64,000 bases of DNA from Paenibacillus massiliensis 2301065 = DSM 16942 (lineage in GTDB: Bacteria > Bacillota > Bacilli > Paenibacillales > Paenibacillaceae): positions 62,001 through 126,000 of the forward strand of contig NZ_KB898198.1 of assembly GCF_000377505.1 (NCBI RefSeq), in the 5' to 3' direction. Of the stretch, positions 43,812 through 53,133 are shown piece by piece; position 1 is the first letter of the stretch; the number at the start of each line of letters is the position of its first letter. The notes below the pieces were generated by a model, which was not told the origin of the DNA, ran no database searches, and saw only the letters and a list, made by a program, of their open reading frames with translations. The translations under genes and the position numbers were made by a program.

Positions 43812-44435
43812 TCAGCTACGATCCGTCCAAGTCGCCGTGCGGAATATCGCGTAGATGATAGGAGTCCACATGGACGCCTGCTCCAGCTTGAATTGACAGC
43901 TCACCATTAACGACCTCTCCCGCCAAGAGCGGATGAATCCAATCTGTAGACAGGGTGTAGGCATCACCGGGAAGACGCAGGTATAGCTGTGGACGTGAGT
44001 ATCCTGAAGCGGTATAAGCTTCTGCTCCACCCTCATCATGGCAGGCTGTATACGTCCTATCTGATGTAACAGATGCTCCTGATATTCTTCCACCTGTGCA
44101 GGAAGCAGTTCCTGTGCGCTATGGTGAATACCCAACAAGATCCCCTGCTCATGATCCCGAGCCGTCCAGCTCCCGGGCTTCTTATTGGCTTGCTGTGCAG
44201 GAGTCTCAGGAATCCAGCTTACAGGCAAGTGCAGGATGAGATCACCACCCAATAAGGGGACCGGATGAAATGAAATCTGCTGCCCCTCCGGCAACACCAA
44301 TGCGCCATGCGGAATCTCCTCTACAGCCTGCTCTGTGGTTATAAGCATCCAGTTCTCTTCGTTCTCTGTTGTATCTATCTTTTCCCGCAGCACTTGCTGA
44401 TTGCGCAGCTTCAGGAACGTTTCATCCCAATACAT
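43812..44435 (-). pseudogene. Spike-operon accessory gene, apparently frameshifted
   Basis: The annotated frame codes 207 residues, but after about residue 150 it turns Cys/Pro/Trp-rich and unlike a protein (PTPCLQIGFIRSWRERS). The overlapping +2 frame there reads SRPQLYLRLPGDAYTLSTDW, then GELSIQAGAGVHVDSYHLRD, and ends at a stop (43816-43818) only 4 nt before the in-frame one. A shift near 43960-44030 would join the two good halves. Either a sequencing error or a true mutation. No family recognised. GGAAGG is 8 nt before the ATG at 44435; a TTG at 44441 is also possible. Its place suggests an adaptor or chaperone for the spike. Confidence 0.55.
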
Positions 44436-44454
44436 CTTCAAGTCCTTCCTCCCC

Positions 44455-44967
44455 TCACATGAACTCCAGCTTATGCAGACGGAAGCCCGTAAGGCCGCGC
44501 CGAAGTAGACTTTCCGCAGCCTCCAGACTCACGATGAAGTAGGGCTCTCTTACACCGCCAAGCCGAAAATAATGATGCTCCTTAATCTGCACTGCATCCA
44601 GTACAAGACGCTTCAGGGTCTGATCATGCGGGTGGAACTCTGAGTGGATGGAGGTCCCCTCTACTACAGGAACATGAGCTATCCAATAGAGCTCCTGATG
44701 ATTCGTGTCTGGGCTCACCAGATGGATCTGCTTCCAGCGAATATGTACGTTGTACAGCTCCAGAATTCGCTTCATGGCATCCGACACTAACGGCTGCTCC
44801 CTGGATACAGGAAGCCAATCCGTATAATCCTCCTCCGCCGCAGCCTGAGCCTGCCATACTTGGGCAGGTGGCATACGGACGAACGGCGTATCCAGTAAGT
44901 CAGGGTGGACCAGCTTGAGACGGCGGGAGGTACGATCTTCATCTACAATTGCATAATATTGGTGCAT
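44455..44967 (-). CDS. Spike-operon accessory protein, Imm11-like C-terminus
   Basis: A 170-residue cytoplasmic protein. The C-terminus YFIVSLEAAESLLRRGLTGF recalls the end of the Imm11/DUF1629 family (SerX-leu-gly-leu-thr-Gly pattern), but the rest is not conclusive. It stands between the pentapeptide-repeat and the frameshifted gene, 12 and 19 nt apart. It could be a chaperone or adaptor for loading the spike, or a leftover immunity gene. AGGAGG lies 7 nt before the ATG. Confidence 0.6.
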   Translation of the reverse strand: MHQYYAIVDEDRTSRRLKLVHPDLLDTPFVRMPPAQVWQAQAAAEEDYTDWLPVSREQPLVSDAMKRILELYNVHIRWKQIHLVSPDTNHQELYWIAHVPVVEGTSIHSEFHPHDQTLKRLVLDAVQIKEHHYFRLGGVREPYFIVSLEAAESLLRRGLTGFRLHKLEFM

Positions 44968-44979
44968 AGCATGTCCTCC

Positions 44980-46083
44980 TTACTCCGTCCAGATGATGGA
45001 ACGGGTTTGAAGCTCACTTAGTCGCCAGCTCTGGCTGTACTTACGTGGTACACGAGTCCCTTGCATGGAGGCTCCCGCGAAGTAAGCATGCTCAAAGCCT
45101 TCCGCATCCGTAAAATCCACCCCATCCAGGCAAGCATGCTCGAAGCGTACCCCGCATAGCCCCGGTGAACGTTCTCCCCCTTCTCTTCTGGCTAGTGCAC
45201 TGGCGCGGCGAAAGCTGGTGTTCGCAAGCTGACTGAATCGAAAATCGGCATCCGTCAGCAAGGAGCCCTCAAAGCTGCTCTCCTGCAAGGTGGCGTACTG
45301 CCAGCGGCTTCCGATCAGAATACATCCTTCGAATCGACTGGCAATGAGTTCACTATGGCTAAAATCGTTATATCGTAAATCCCGCTCCGATATATGCAGA
45401 TGCGGCCATGCAAGCTGCTTCAGATTCTCGTAGACATACGGCTTGTCCTCATCCGCTTGCTGCAATTGCTCCACCCGTTCGTCGGCGCTTATCACTTCCA
45501 GATCCTCGATATATACACTCTCACTATAGTCTCTATATTCGCCCGTTCGAATCATGAGACGATTCGCTTTATCCATGCCCTGATACTCCGGCAACTCTAT
45601 GGCCGCAGGCAATGCCAAGTGGAGAAGAGCCTTTACATATTGATGAAAATAAGGAACCAGCCCCAATATCAGATGCTCGACATCAGCAGGATGGATGGAG
45701 CCCATGTATTTTTTGCGTGCCTGCTCCAGCTCTAGTACCATCTGCCCCAGGGGCGCATACGCCCATGAGGCATCATAGGTGCAACGAATCTCTGAGTCGT
45801 CCGTGTACCACCCGGCGGAATAAGCCTCCATCATATACAGGTACGACTGCTCCAGCACCTGCGTACGCAGCAAGGAATAGTGAATATAGCCGATCGGTCC
45901 TTGATGGCCCCATTCCTGCTGCTGATGGATCTGCATGCATAGGTGTCGGAACGAAGCGAGGACATCCGTGATCAACTGTCCCTGGCACTGATGAAATGTA
46001 GTCTCAAGAAGGTCCAACTGATGATTGAGGAGCGGGGCCACCTCCTGTTCTCTGAAGTGCTGTAGCGCTGACAACCTGTCCAT
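44980..46083 (-). CDS. Pentapeptide-repeat protein of the spike operon
   Basis: A 367-residue protein. Residues 1-225 are helical with no recognised family. From about 228 to 345 there are pentapeptide repeats, A(D/N)LXX type: LRYNDFSHSELIASRFEGC, SSFEGSLLTDADFRFSQLAN, VRFEHACLDGVDFTDAEGF. These form a right-handed four-sided beta helix. Pentapeptide proteins recur next to VgrG/PAAR-type genes, where a structural or adaptor role is inferred. GGGGAGG lies 10 nt before the ATG; 22 nt separate it from the upstream VgrG gene. Confidence 0.78.
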   Translation of the reverse strand: MDRLSALQHFREQEVAPLLNHQLDLLETTFHQCQGQLITDVLASFRHLCMQIHQQQEWGHQGPIGYIHYSLLRTQVLEQSYLYMMEAYSAGWYTDDSEIRCTYDASWAYAPLGQMVLELEQARKKYMGSIHPADVEHLILGLVPYFHQYVKALLHLALPAAIELPEYQGMDKANRLMIRTGEYRDYSESVYIEDLEVISADERVEQLQQADEDKPYVYENLKQLAWPHLHISERDLRYNDFSHSELIASRFEGCILIGSRWQYATLQESSFEGSLLTDADFRFSQLANTSFRRASALARREGGERSPGLCGVRFEHACLDGVDFTDAEGFEHAYFAGASMQGTRVPRKYSQSWRLSELQTRSIIWTE

Positions 46084-46105
46084 GGCTGTGAGTCCTCCCC
46101 TCGAA

Positions 46106-47635
46106 TCAGTTCATTTTGATTTCGGTGCCAGAAATGATGGTCTTATCGTTAAGCGTCACGGTATTCCCCTTACCCGAGAGCTCGATCGTCTCGGCAGACA
46201 GCTGAATACTGCCCGCATTCATGACAATGTCAGAGGCCGCACTGATGCTCACATTCTTGCCGCTGACGATACTGATCCCGGAATTGTCATTCATGACGAT
46301 CGACATCCCGTCACCGGAAATGACAATTTGGTCGGGAGCCAGCATGATCTCTTTGCCATACTTGGTCCGGAGCGTCTTGATGGCTGGATCGGCCATTCGA
46401 TCTGTTGCGGGAGCTACCGCATCCACGGAAGGAGCAGGAGCAGCAGCGGTCTGAGACGCCGCTCCAGATGAGGAGCGGCTGGATGTGGCAGACACTTTCC
46501 CACTTGCGGAAGCCGCAGGTCTCGCAGCAGGCGCCTGTGCCTGACGCTTCACTGAACTGATGGCATAGCCCTCCTCTTCCTTGTAGCTTGGGAAATAGAT
46601 ACGGATGCTGTCCCCTTCCTCCGGCATGCAGTACCAGCCTGTATTATCCGCGGAGGCGTAGATGGTAGAGTAAGGGAACCAATAATCGGTATTGGGGTCC
46701 TGCTGATCGTCCATATCCAGCTTGGCGCGTATTTGATCCTGCCGGACACTTAGCACACTTGCCTGAATCGAGGCGCCAATAATTGAGCGATTATAATCCT
46801 TGATCGGACGCAGCCCACTCCGGGGTGACAGCTTGGCGGTGTGCATCAGCACACCATCACGCATTTCGGTTACGACCTCGGCCACGAGCAGCAATTGACC
46901 TTTGAATGTCACCTCATAACCCGGCTCCAGCAGATTCTCACTCTGAACCTCGAATTGTATAAAGTCCGTATCGTGTACCCCAGGAATGCGGTTGTCTACA
47001 GCCGTCTGATACGCGGCTACCCGCTTGGTTGCCTTGTAGTAAGGAGATTGCAGCTCTCCCTTGCTTAATCCCATAGGCATCCCAAAATAAAACTTGGGAA
47101 CACCGTAGCCCACTGCTGGTATTAGAGGGGAATAGAAATGAGAGGCCATTCGCTTCAGGAACTGCCAATCGGTCTCGTCATATTGCATGATGAAGGTCCC
47201 TATGGCTTTCTGCTGGGTGACCACATCCATCGCCTCCCCTTTGGGGTAATCTGACATGATCTGCTCGATTAAGCCAGCATAGGTAAGCCGAGGATTCTGG
47301 AAGGATCGCGAACGTCGCTTAATATCCAACTGGTAGGTATGCGAGATCGCTTCAAAGGTAAGATAATGAACTCCATGCACGACCTTCTCCTCTACATTCA
47401 GGGCGATCCCACGAAATAGAGCCTGGCGCTTACCCGACTTATCCCTCACGAATGCCTTGACCTCAGTCTCTTCATCTGAGGCGCGTACATATCGTTCTCG
47501 ATTCTCTTCCGCAATAATGCCGCTGCATATCATCCGTGCATGATCATTGACTGTCTTGATAATCCTCAGCTCATGTAACCGAATAAAGGTATATGGCATG
47601 ACTTCAATGTGACCGTAAGTTATCGTAGAATCCAC
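46106..47635 (-). CDS. VgrG-like spike protein without toxin domain
   Basis: A 509-residue protein. gp27-like body (about 1-285; TYAGLIEQIMSDYPKG, ETDWQFLKRMASHFYSPL), OB fold (about 290-370; IIGASIQASVLSVRQ, WFPYSTIYAS), an Ala/Ser/Pro-rich linker (about 375-420) and a gp5-like needle with short V/I-x-G repeats (IVISGDGMSIVMNDNSGISI; ETIELSGKGNTVTLNDK). It is the first gene of the seven-gene operon, with a GTG start and AAGGAGG 6 nt upstream. It may form mixed trimers with, or an alternative to, the toxin-bearing paralogue. Confidence 0.85.
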   Translation of the reverse strand: MDSTITYGHIEVMPYTFIRLHELRIIKTVNDHARMICSGIIAEENRERYVRASDEETEVKAFVRDKSGKRQALFRGIALNVEEKVVHGVHYLTFEAISHTYQLDIKRRSRSFQNPRLTYAGLIEQIMSDYPKGEAMDVVTQQKAIGTFIMQYDETDWQFLKRMASHFYSPLIPAVGYGVPKFYFGMPMGLSKGELQSPYYKATKRVAAYQTAVDNRIPGVHDTDFIQFEVQSENLLEPGYEVTFKGQLLLVAEVVTEMRDGVLMHTAKLSPRSGLRPIKDYNRSIIGASIQASVLSVRQDQIRAKLDMDDQQDPNTDYWFPYSTIYASADNTGWYCMPEEGDSIRIYFPSYKEEEGYAISSVKRQAQAPAARPAASASGKVSATSSRSSSGAASQTAAAPAPSVDAVAPATDRMADPAIKTLRTKYGKEIMLAPDQIVISGDGMSIVMNDNSGISIVSGKNVSISAASDIVMNAGSIQLSAETIELSGKGNTVTLNDKTIISGTEIKMN

Positions 47636-47780
47636 TTGAACCCTCCTTGATCATCGAATAATTTCAAATAATGACCAAAAATTTCTATAAGATTTTGATT
47701 ATCCATTATATACATCTATCGGATGAATGAGGGTATTGATTTACAGAAAAGACCATTCGAAATAGAAATTGTATTAAGTC

Positions 47781-47826
47781 ACAAAAGAAAGAACCAGCCC
47801 TTCATTGAAGAAGTGCTGGCTCTCTC
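47781..47826 (-). terminator. Terminator of the WG-repeat gene
   Basis: On the minus strand AGAGCCAGC pairs with GCTGGTTCT (one G-T pair), followed by TTCTTTTG. It lies 30 nt after the gene. Confidence 0.7.
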
Positions 47827-47854
47827 AGCTTCCATCCAGAGAATCATTATTTTT

Positions 47855-48967
47855 TTATTTTTTCACGCTGCTATTCCTTACGGATTTAGCCAGAATATAT
47901 CCCTTGCCGTCTTTGATAGCAATTGCATAGCCCCGTTGGAAAGATGATCCATCCGTGTATTCCAGCTTCGTTAGCAGTCTGCCTTGGCGATCGATATACC
48001 CATATGTTCCACTTGGGTTATTTTTCGAGACAATCCCTACACGGGCGAGTCCTTGGGAGAACTCTCCTGCAGAGTTGTATTTCTGATACCCAATGACGAG
48101 CTTGCCCGCTGAATTGATGTACCCTACCTGTCTATTCTTATTAAACACAGCTGCGAGCCCTTCGGAGAAGCCCCAGGCATCTGCAAATTGGTGAGCGATT
48201 ACAGTTTTCCCCTGTTTGTTAATGTAGCCCCACTTGCCAGCAGCATTCTGCACCGGAGCCAGCCCCTCTTGGAAATCCCCTGCCGAGACATAGCGGAACG
48301 GAATGACCTGCTTGCCCTTACTATTGATGTAGCCATACTGTCCTGCATCGTTGCCCACAAGAGCGAGCCCTTCCGAGAAGCTACGGGCGTAGTCGAATGC
48401 ATAAGGAATAGCCAGTTCTCCCTTGGTATTCACATATCCGAGACGCCCTGTTGGCTTCGCATAGGCTGTAGCAAGCCCTTCGGCAAATTGAAATTCTGAA
48501 TCATAGACCGATGTCAGTGTTATCTGTATGGCCCCGACACGATCCACGAAGAACTCACCACCCTCCGCATCCTTCACATGGGCGATACCCTCCGAAAAAG
48601 GAGCAACCTCTGCATATTTACAGGGAATTACGAGCTTTCCTTGCGTATTGATATAACCATATCGCTCTGTGGTCGTGTCCTTGACTATAGCTCGCTGCTC
48701 CCGAAAATCAGAGACAGCCTTCACGCCAGAAGATAACGTAAATGCGGGTACGCCCTTCGTGTTGTAGTATACTCTCTCACCGTTCGCCAATTGAGAGAAC
48801 AGCAGCCCATCGTGGAAGGCGCCGTCACTTTGCGGCCATATCGGCTCATGATCCATGGCAGACTTCACGATCTGTATCTCCGTCTTCGCTCCAGCAGCCC
48901 AACCGGTCAAGGGGAGGGTTACCGTCATGCATAACAGCAGCAGTGTTGCTCCAATTTTTCTGATCAT
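47855..48967 (-). CDS. Secreted WG-repeat protein
   Basis: A 370-residue protein with a Sec signal peptide (IRKIGATLLLLCMTVTLPL, cleavage likely after GWAAG or nearby). Seven or so WG repeats follow, each of the form G(Y/W)INxxGKxVIPxxYxxAxxFSEGLA (for example GYINSKGKQVIPFRYVSAG). The repeats form a beta-sheet surface domain of unknown function. AAAGGAG lies 7 nt before the ATG. It stands upstream of, and on the same strand as, the spike operon, but 220 nt and a terminator separate them. Confidence 0.85.
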   Translation of the reverse strand: MIRKIGATLLLLCMTVTLPLTGWAAGAKTEIQIVKSAMDHEPIWPQSDGAFHDGLLFSQLANGERVYYNTKGVPAFTLSSGVKAVSDFREQRAIVKDTTTERYGYINTQGKLVIPCKYAEVAPFSEGIAHVKDAEGGEFFVDRVGAIQITLTSVYDSEFQFAEGLATAYAKPTGRLGYVNTKGELAIPYAFDYARSFSEGLALVGNDAGQYGYINSKGKQVIPFRYVSAGDFQEGLAPVQNAAGKWGYINKQGKTVIAHQFADAWGFSEGLAAVFNKNRQVGYINSAGKLVIGYQKYNSAGEFSQGLARVGIVSKNNPSGTYGYIDRQGRLLTKLEYTDGSSFQRGYAIAIKDGKGYILAKSVRNSSVKK

Positions 48968-49360
48968 GCGTGAGCTCCTTTGTTTTCAGGTGATTGATCT
49001 GTAAATAAAAACCATTTCCAGTACATTAGACGTAATGCTTACATAAAAGTTTCCATATTTCATCATTCATCTCCGCCCATTTCAAGCCTGCTGAAGTCAA
49101 GCTCCACTCCAGGTAGATGAAGAAGATAAACCGTCATACGAATGGTGCGATAGATTGAGCCCGTTGAGGCTCCCTATCATGTGTTTAATCAGAGCTCAAT
49201 GAACAAAAAACATAAATTGTGACTATTTTCACTTACCCATGTATCCACCTCCTATATATTTTAAGTGAATTATATTACTCGAGAGTAACATTTGGATTTG
49301 TCGTCTATTCCATTACAAACATGCGTTGACAGACACTATTGCAGCAGGAGGTTCACACCT
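48968..49360. other. Divergent intergenic region
   Basis: No gene recognised. It must hold the promoters of the WG-repeat gene (minus) and the oxidoreductase (plus). TTGTGACTATTTTCACTT at 49217-49234 resembles a Rex site with three mismatches; too weak to call. Confidence 0.4.
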
Positions 49361-51304
49361 ATGAGCTATTCGTACGACAGACTATTCACCCCTTTCAAGA
49401 TTGGCAGCATGGAAGTGAAGAATCGAATCGTGATGTCCCCTATGGGCACCAACTCAGCAAGTCCTGATGGAAGAATTTCATTGGAAGAGATTGATTACTA
49501 CGAGGAACGGGCCAAGGGCGGCACTGGAATGATCATTCTTGGTGCACAATTTTTGACGGAGGATCTGGCACAGGGTGTGTTGGAGGGCATTGTGGAAAAG
49601 GATTATGTCATTCCGCTCCTGACCGATCTCGTCGATGCCGTGCAGCACCACGGTACGAAGATTATCGCACAGCTAAGCTGTGGTACAGGCCGTAATGCGT
49701 TGCCAGACCGTTCCGGGAAGCCTCCTGTGTCTGCCTCGGCGATTCCAGCCATCTATAATCCAGAAGTCCTGTGCCACCCGCTCACCGTCGAGGAAATTCA
49801 GACGATCATGCATCAATTCACCGATTCGGCAGCCCGATTGAAGCGGGCCGGCTTCGATGGCATTGAGGTTCACGCCCATGCTGGTTATCTGATTGATCAG
49901 TTCATGTCCCCGATCTGGAATCAACGTGAGGATGAATACGGCGGAACGACTGAGAAACGAATGCGATTCGCCGTCGAAATTGTACAGGCCATTCGCACAG
50001 CCGTTGGCCCGGACATGCCAATCCTGTTCAGGATCGCGCTGGATCATCGCTTTGAAGGTGGACGAACCGTGGACGATAGCCTCGAAATGCTGCAAATTCT
50101 GGAGCGCGCGGGAGTCGATGCGATTGATATTGACGCAGGCTCCTATGAGCGGATTGATTATATTTTTCCACCAGCTTATCTGGGGGATGCCTGCATGGAT
50201 TATATCTGTGCACCTGCTCGGCAGGCCGTGAGCATACCCATTCTGAACTCGGGCAGCCACACGCCAGAGAGTGCCCTGCGTCTGATCGAGTCGGGCGATG
50301 CCGACTTCGTGATGTTCGGACGGGCCCTCATCGCTGACGCCGAGCTGCCGAACAAGCTGCGTGAGCAGCGGCGCGAGGATATCCGTCCCTGCATTCGCTG
50401 CAACGAGGAATGCATTGGCCGGATCATCGAGCGAAATACCAAGATTAGTTGCGCGGTTAACATACAGGCTGCGAACGAGAAGCGTTTTGCCATACATCAG
50501 ACAGACACGCCCAAGAACATTGTGGTCATCGGCGGCGGGCCCTCCGGTCTGGAAGCAGCACGGGTAGCAGCCCTCAAGGGGCACCGTGTGGCACTGTACG
50601 AGAAAGAGGCGACGGTCGGCGGACAGGTAACCAGCGCAGCTACCCCTGAATTCAAAGGCCAACTACGTGCCTTGATTGGCTGGTATGAGCGTCAGCTACA
50701 GCAGTCGGGCGTGGAGTTACACCTTAATTATGAAATGAAGCCAGAGGACCCGATCCTTGCAGCAGCGGATCACATCTTCATTGGTGCTGGTGCAGTACCG
50801 CTCGTACCACCGATCCCCGGCATTGACGGTAGTCATGTCGTTGGTGCAATCGAAGCACATGTGCAAAAGGAGCTTGTCCGTGGAGAGCACATTGTGATTA
50901 CTGGCGGTGGATTGACCGGCTGTGATCTAGGGCTGGAGCTGGCTATGGAAGGCAAGCAAGTGACGATCGTTGAGATGCGACCTGAGGCAGGTCAGGATGT
51001 GATGTATATTAACAAGGCAGCATTAATGCCGATGCTCGATAGCTATGGTGTGAAGATTCTTGGTGGGCATAAGGTTCTTTCCTTTGAGGAACATGGCCTG
51101 CATGCTGAACGAAGTGACGGCACCAAAGTGTTCATTGAAGCAGACACCATGATCAATGCATTTGGTATGAGAAGAAATTACGCGATAGCTGAGCTTATTC
51201 GAGCCACGTATGGGCACAAGACTAGTCTCATTGGGGACTGTGTAAAGATCGGCAAGGTGGGCAGCGCCGTGCGTTCTGGTTTCTATGCGGCGAATTCCAT
51301 TTAG
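49361..51304 (+). CDS. Old-yellow-enzyme/2,4-dienoyl-CoA-reductase-type flavoenzyme
   Basis: A 647-residue three-domain flavoenzyme. N-terminal FMN TIM barrel (about 1-335; LFTPFKIGSMEVKNRIVMSP, HAHAGYLIDQFMSP, GGRTVDDSLE, VMFGRALIAD), a 4Fe-4S cluster (CIRCNEECIG with a later Cys, about 345-362) and an NAD(P)H/FAD domain pair (about 380-647; NIVVIGGGPSGLEAARVAAL, HIVITGGGLTGCDLGLELAM). This is the FadH/FldZ/BaiCD plan, which reduces enoates or dienoyl-CoA, often under low oxygen. Substrate unknown. AGGAGG lies 9 nt before the ATG at 49361; the frame opens at 49292. It is monocistronic with a terminator downstream. Confidence 0.9.
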   Translation: MSYSYDRLFTPFKIGSMEVKNRIVMSPMGTNSASPDGRISLEEIDYYEERAKGGTGMIILGAQFLTEDLAQGVLEGIVEKDYVIPLLTDLVDAVQHHGTKIIAQLSCGTGRNALPDRSGKPPVSASAIPAIYNPEVLCHPLTVEEIQTIMHQFTDSAARLKRAGFDGIEVHAHAGYLIDQFMSPIWNQREDEYGGTTEKRMRFAVEIVQAIRTAVGPDMPILFRIALDHRFEGGRTVDDSLEMLQILERAGVDAIDIDAGSYERIDYIFPPAYLGDACMDYICAPARQAVSIPILNSGSHTPESALRLIESGDADFVMFGRALIADAELPNKLREQRREDIRPCIRCNEECIGRIIERNTKISCAVNIQAANEKRFAIHQTDTPKNIVVIGGGPSGLEAARVAALKGHRVALYEKEATVGGQVTSAATPEFKGQLRALIGWYERQLQQSGVELHLNYEMKPEDPILAAADHIFIGAGAVPLVPPIPGIDGSHVVGAIEAHVQKELVRGEHIVITGGGLTGCDLGLELAMEGKQVTIVEMRPEAGQDVMYINKAALMPMLDSYGVKILGGHKVLSFEEHGLHAERSDGTKVFIEADTMINAFGMRRNYAIAELIRATYGHKTSLIGDCVKIGKVGSAVRSGFYAANSI

Positions 51305-51353
51305 GAGCAGGATGACCGGGTCCTGCACTTCTTGCTGATTGTACCACTTACTG

Positions 51354-51442
51354 CCTCGACCAGATTACCTGTGAGTGTACAGGCAGCTTCTGCAAGTGGG
51401 AGCCCAGCCGGCCCTGTCGACCATTGGTAAGCTCGCTGTCAA
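51354..51442. repeat. Half-copy of the dispersed element at 19593
   Basis: CTCGACCAGATTA, GTGAGTGTA, GCAAG, GGGAGCCC, TGTCGACCATTGG and AAGCTCGCTGT follow in the same order as in the left arm of the 19593-19752 palindrome. The right arm is missing. This shows the element is dispersed, not unique to the CRISPR region. Confidence 0.6.
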
Positions 51443-51470
51443 CGTACTAACATACACGCCATATATAAAA

Positions 51471-51510
51471 AGAGCCAAACTCCCGTTCATTGATGGGAGC
51501 TTGGCTTTTT
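51471..51510 (+). terminator. Terminator downstream of the flavoenzyme
   Basis: AGCCAAACTCCC (51473-51484) pairs with GGGAGCTTGGCT (51494-51505, one mismatch), then TTTTT. It may act for both strands. Confidence 0.8.
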
Positions 51511-51628
51511 GCCTTATCCACTTCTGAAATAACACCTCATACGTCTACGTCGAACCAGAACGTACAACGATTGTGCCCACAAGTGTAACCTCATTCCGAT
51601 TTTCCATGCTTTAAGTATTCGCTATTTT

Positions 51629-51682
51629 TGCTGTATCTGCTGTATCTGCTGTATTTGCTGTATTTGCTGTATTTGCTGTATT
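51629..51682. repeat. Nine-base tandem repeat (six units)
   Basis: Six units of TGCTGTAT(C/T), non-coding, between the flavoenzyme and cysK. The rest of the 51305-51735 gap holds only the element at 51354 and the terminator at 51471. Confidence 0.85.
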
Positions 51683-51735
51683 TTCCGCCCTTACCGCACC
51701 TTACATAGAAGCTCCGCCCCTGTCCACATCTGCGG

Positions 51736-52677
51736 CTAAGACCGACCGCTCTCCAGCTCGAAGATACCTGAGCTTAAATAACGCTCCCCGTTATCCGGGG
51801 CAATGCACAGCACCCTACTACCCGCTCCAAGGCGACGTGCCTCCTGCAGTGCTGTCCAGACTGATGCACCGGAAGAAGGGCCGACCAGTATTCCTTCCTG
51901 TCGTGCGAGCTGTCGCATCGTATTCAGCGCGTCTTCATCCCTGACCTGCATAATCTCATCGTAGACCTCACGATTCAGCACTGGCGGGATGAAGCCCGGG
52001 CTCGTACCGACCAACTTGTGCGGCCCAGGCTCCCCCCCGGAGAGCACGGGAGAGCCCTGTGGCTCCACGACCACAATCCGTAGATCCGGTAGCTCCTTGC
52101 GCAGCTCCTCCCCTGTCCCCGTAATGGTTCCACCTGTACCTGATGTTGCCACGAAGACATCTAGCCTGCCCCCCGTCTGCTGCATAATCTCCCGGGCAGT
52201 CGTACCACGATGCGCATTCGGATTAGCCGGGTTCTCGAACTGCTGGGGCATGAAGCTGCCCGGGATCTGTACCAGCAGCTCCTGAGCCTTACGAATCGCA
52301 CCTGGCATACGCTCTTCCCCAGGGGTCAGAATGACCTCCGCTCCGTACGCCTGCATAATCTGAATCCGCTCCTTGCTCATGTTAGAGGGCATCGTGATAA
52401 TGAGACGATATCCCTTGGCAGCGGCATTCATGGCTAGTCCGATCCCGGTATTTCCGCTCGTCGGCTCGATGATCGTCGCACCTGGCTGCAGTATCCCGTC
52501 ACGCTCGGCCTGCTCGATCAGATTGCGGGCTGCACGGTCCTTGACGCTTCCGCTAGGGTTGAAGTATTCCAGCTTCACCAGCACCTCAGCGTCCTCGGGG
52601 CCTACGAGATTGCGAAGACGCACGGCCGGGGTTCCACCGATCAGGTCGGTAATATTGTTCACCGTTATGGCTTCCAT
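51736..52677 (-). CDS. cysK: Cysteine synthase family protein (O-acetylserine sulfhydrylase)
   Basis: A 313-residue PLP enzyme making cysteine from O-acetylserine and sulfide. The PLP Lys is in NPSGSVKDRAA (about residue 45), the substrate loop is EPTSGNTGIGLA (about 70), the phosphate-binding Gly loop is ATSGTGGTITGTG (about 178) and GILVGPSSGASVW is near the end. Close paralogues (CysM, cystathionine synthase) share these motifs, so exact specificity is open. GGAG lies 8 nt before the ATG. It is single; I see no T-box or CymR site upstream. Confidence 0.9.
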   Translation of the reverse strand: MEAITVNNITDLIGGTPAVRLRNLVGPEDAEVLVKLEYFNPSGSVKDRAARNLIEQAERDGILQPGATIIEPTSGNTGIGLAMNAAAKGYRLIITMPSNMSKERIQIMQAYGAEVILTPGEERMPGAIRKAQELLVQIPGSFMPQQFENPANPNAHRGTTAREIMQQTGGRLDVFVATSGTGGTITGTGEELRKELPDLRIVVVEPQGSPVLSGGEPGPHKLVGTSPGFIPPVLNREVYDEIMQVRDEDALNTMRQLARQEGILVGPSSGASVWTALQEARRLGAGSRVLCIAPDNGERYLSSGIFELESGRS

Positions 52678-53133
52678 ACGTTATACTCCACTCCCTGTTA
52701 TCTGCTTAATAGCTTCGCTGTTATCTTTGTTATCCAATAATGCTCAGTACAATACGAGTGCGCTACACTGAATCTGTAGACTAGCCTGTAAAATATGATT
52801 GTAATCTAGCATCCGCCTTGTGGCTTGTCAAATAGACCTGTTGGTACCATAGGGATGCAGCTCAAATTACTCCAATTCCAGTACCTCTACCAGATCAAAT
52901 GTGAGTATTGAGTCGCTTTCCGTTAACCACTGCCCTTTCCCGATCATTCACCATGAAATTAGATCAGTCAACGTACTTGTTGATGGTAGCTACAGGGGGA
53001 ATCATCCACTGCTCAGGCTAAAGTATCTTGTGCGAAGCTAATGCTCATCTACACGAGCATGTACTTCATTATTTACTGGTATAATAACAGAAAATAACAG
53101 GCACAGCGCCAAGCACCTACAGAAAGGAACCTT
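52678..53133. other. Divergent intergenic region
   Basis: No gene, riboswitch or repeat recognised. It must contain the cysK and serine-hydrolase promoters. Confidence 0.4.

Noticed and set aside
39867..47635. Prophage or phage-tail remnant
   Set aside because: No terminase, capsid, portal, tail-tube, lysis or integrase gene. DUF4280, pentapeptide and toxin-immunity genes fit a dedicated spike operon better.
49217..49234. Rex-like site before the flavoenzyme
   Set aside because: Three mismatches to the consensus and 127 nt from the start; too weak to call.
49673..50662. 329-residue frame antisense to the flavoenzyme
   Set aside because: It covers a well-supported gene, has no family features and no ribosome-binding site; long antisense frames are usual in GC-rich genes.
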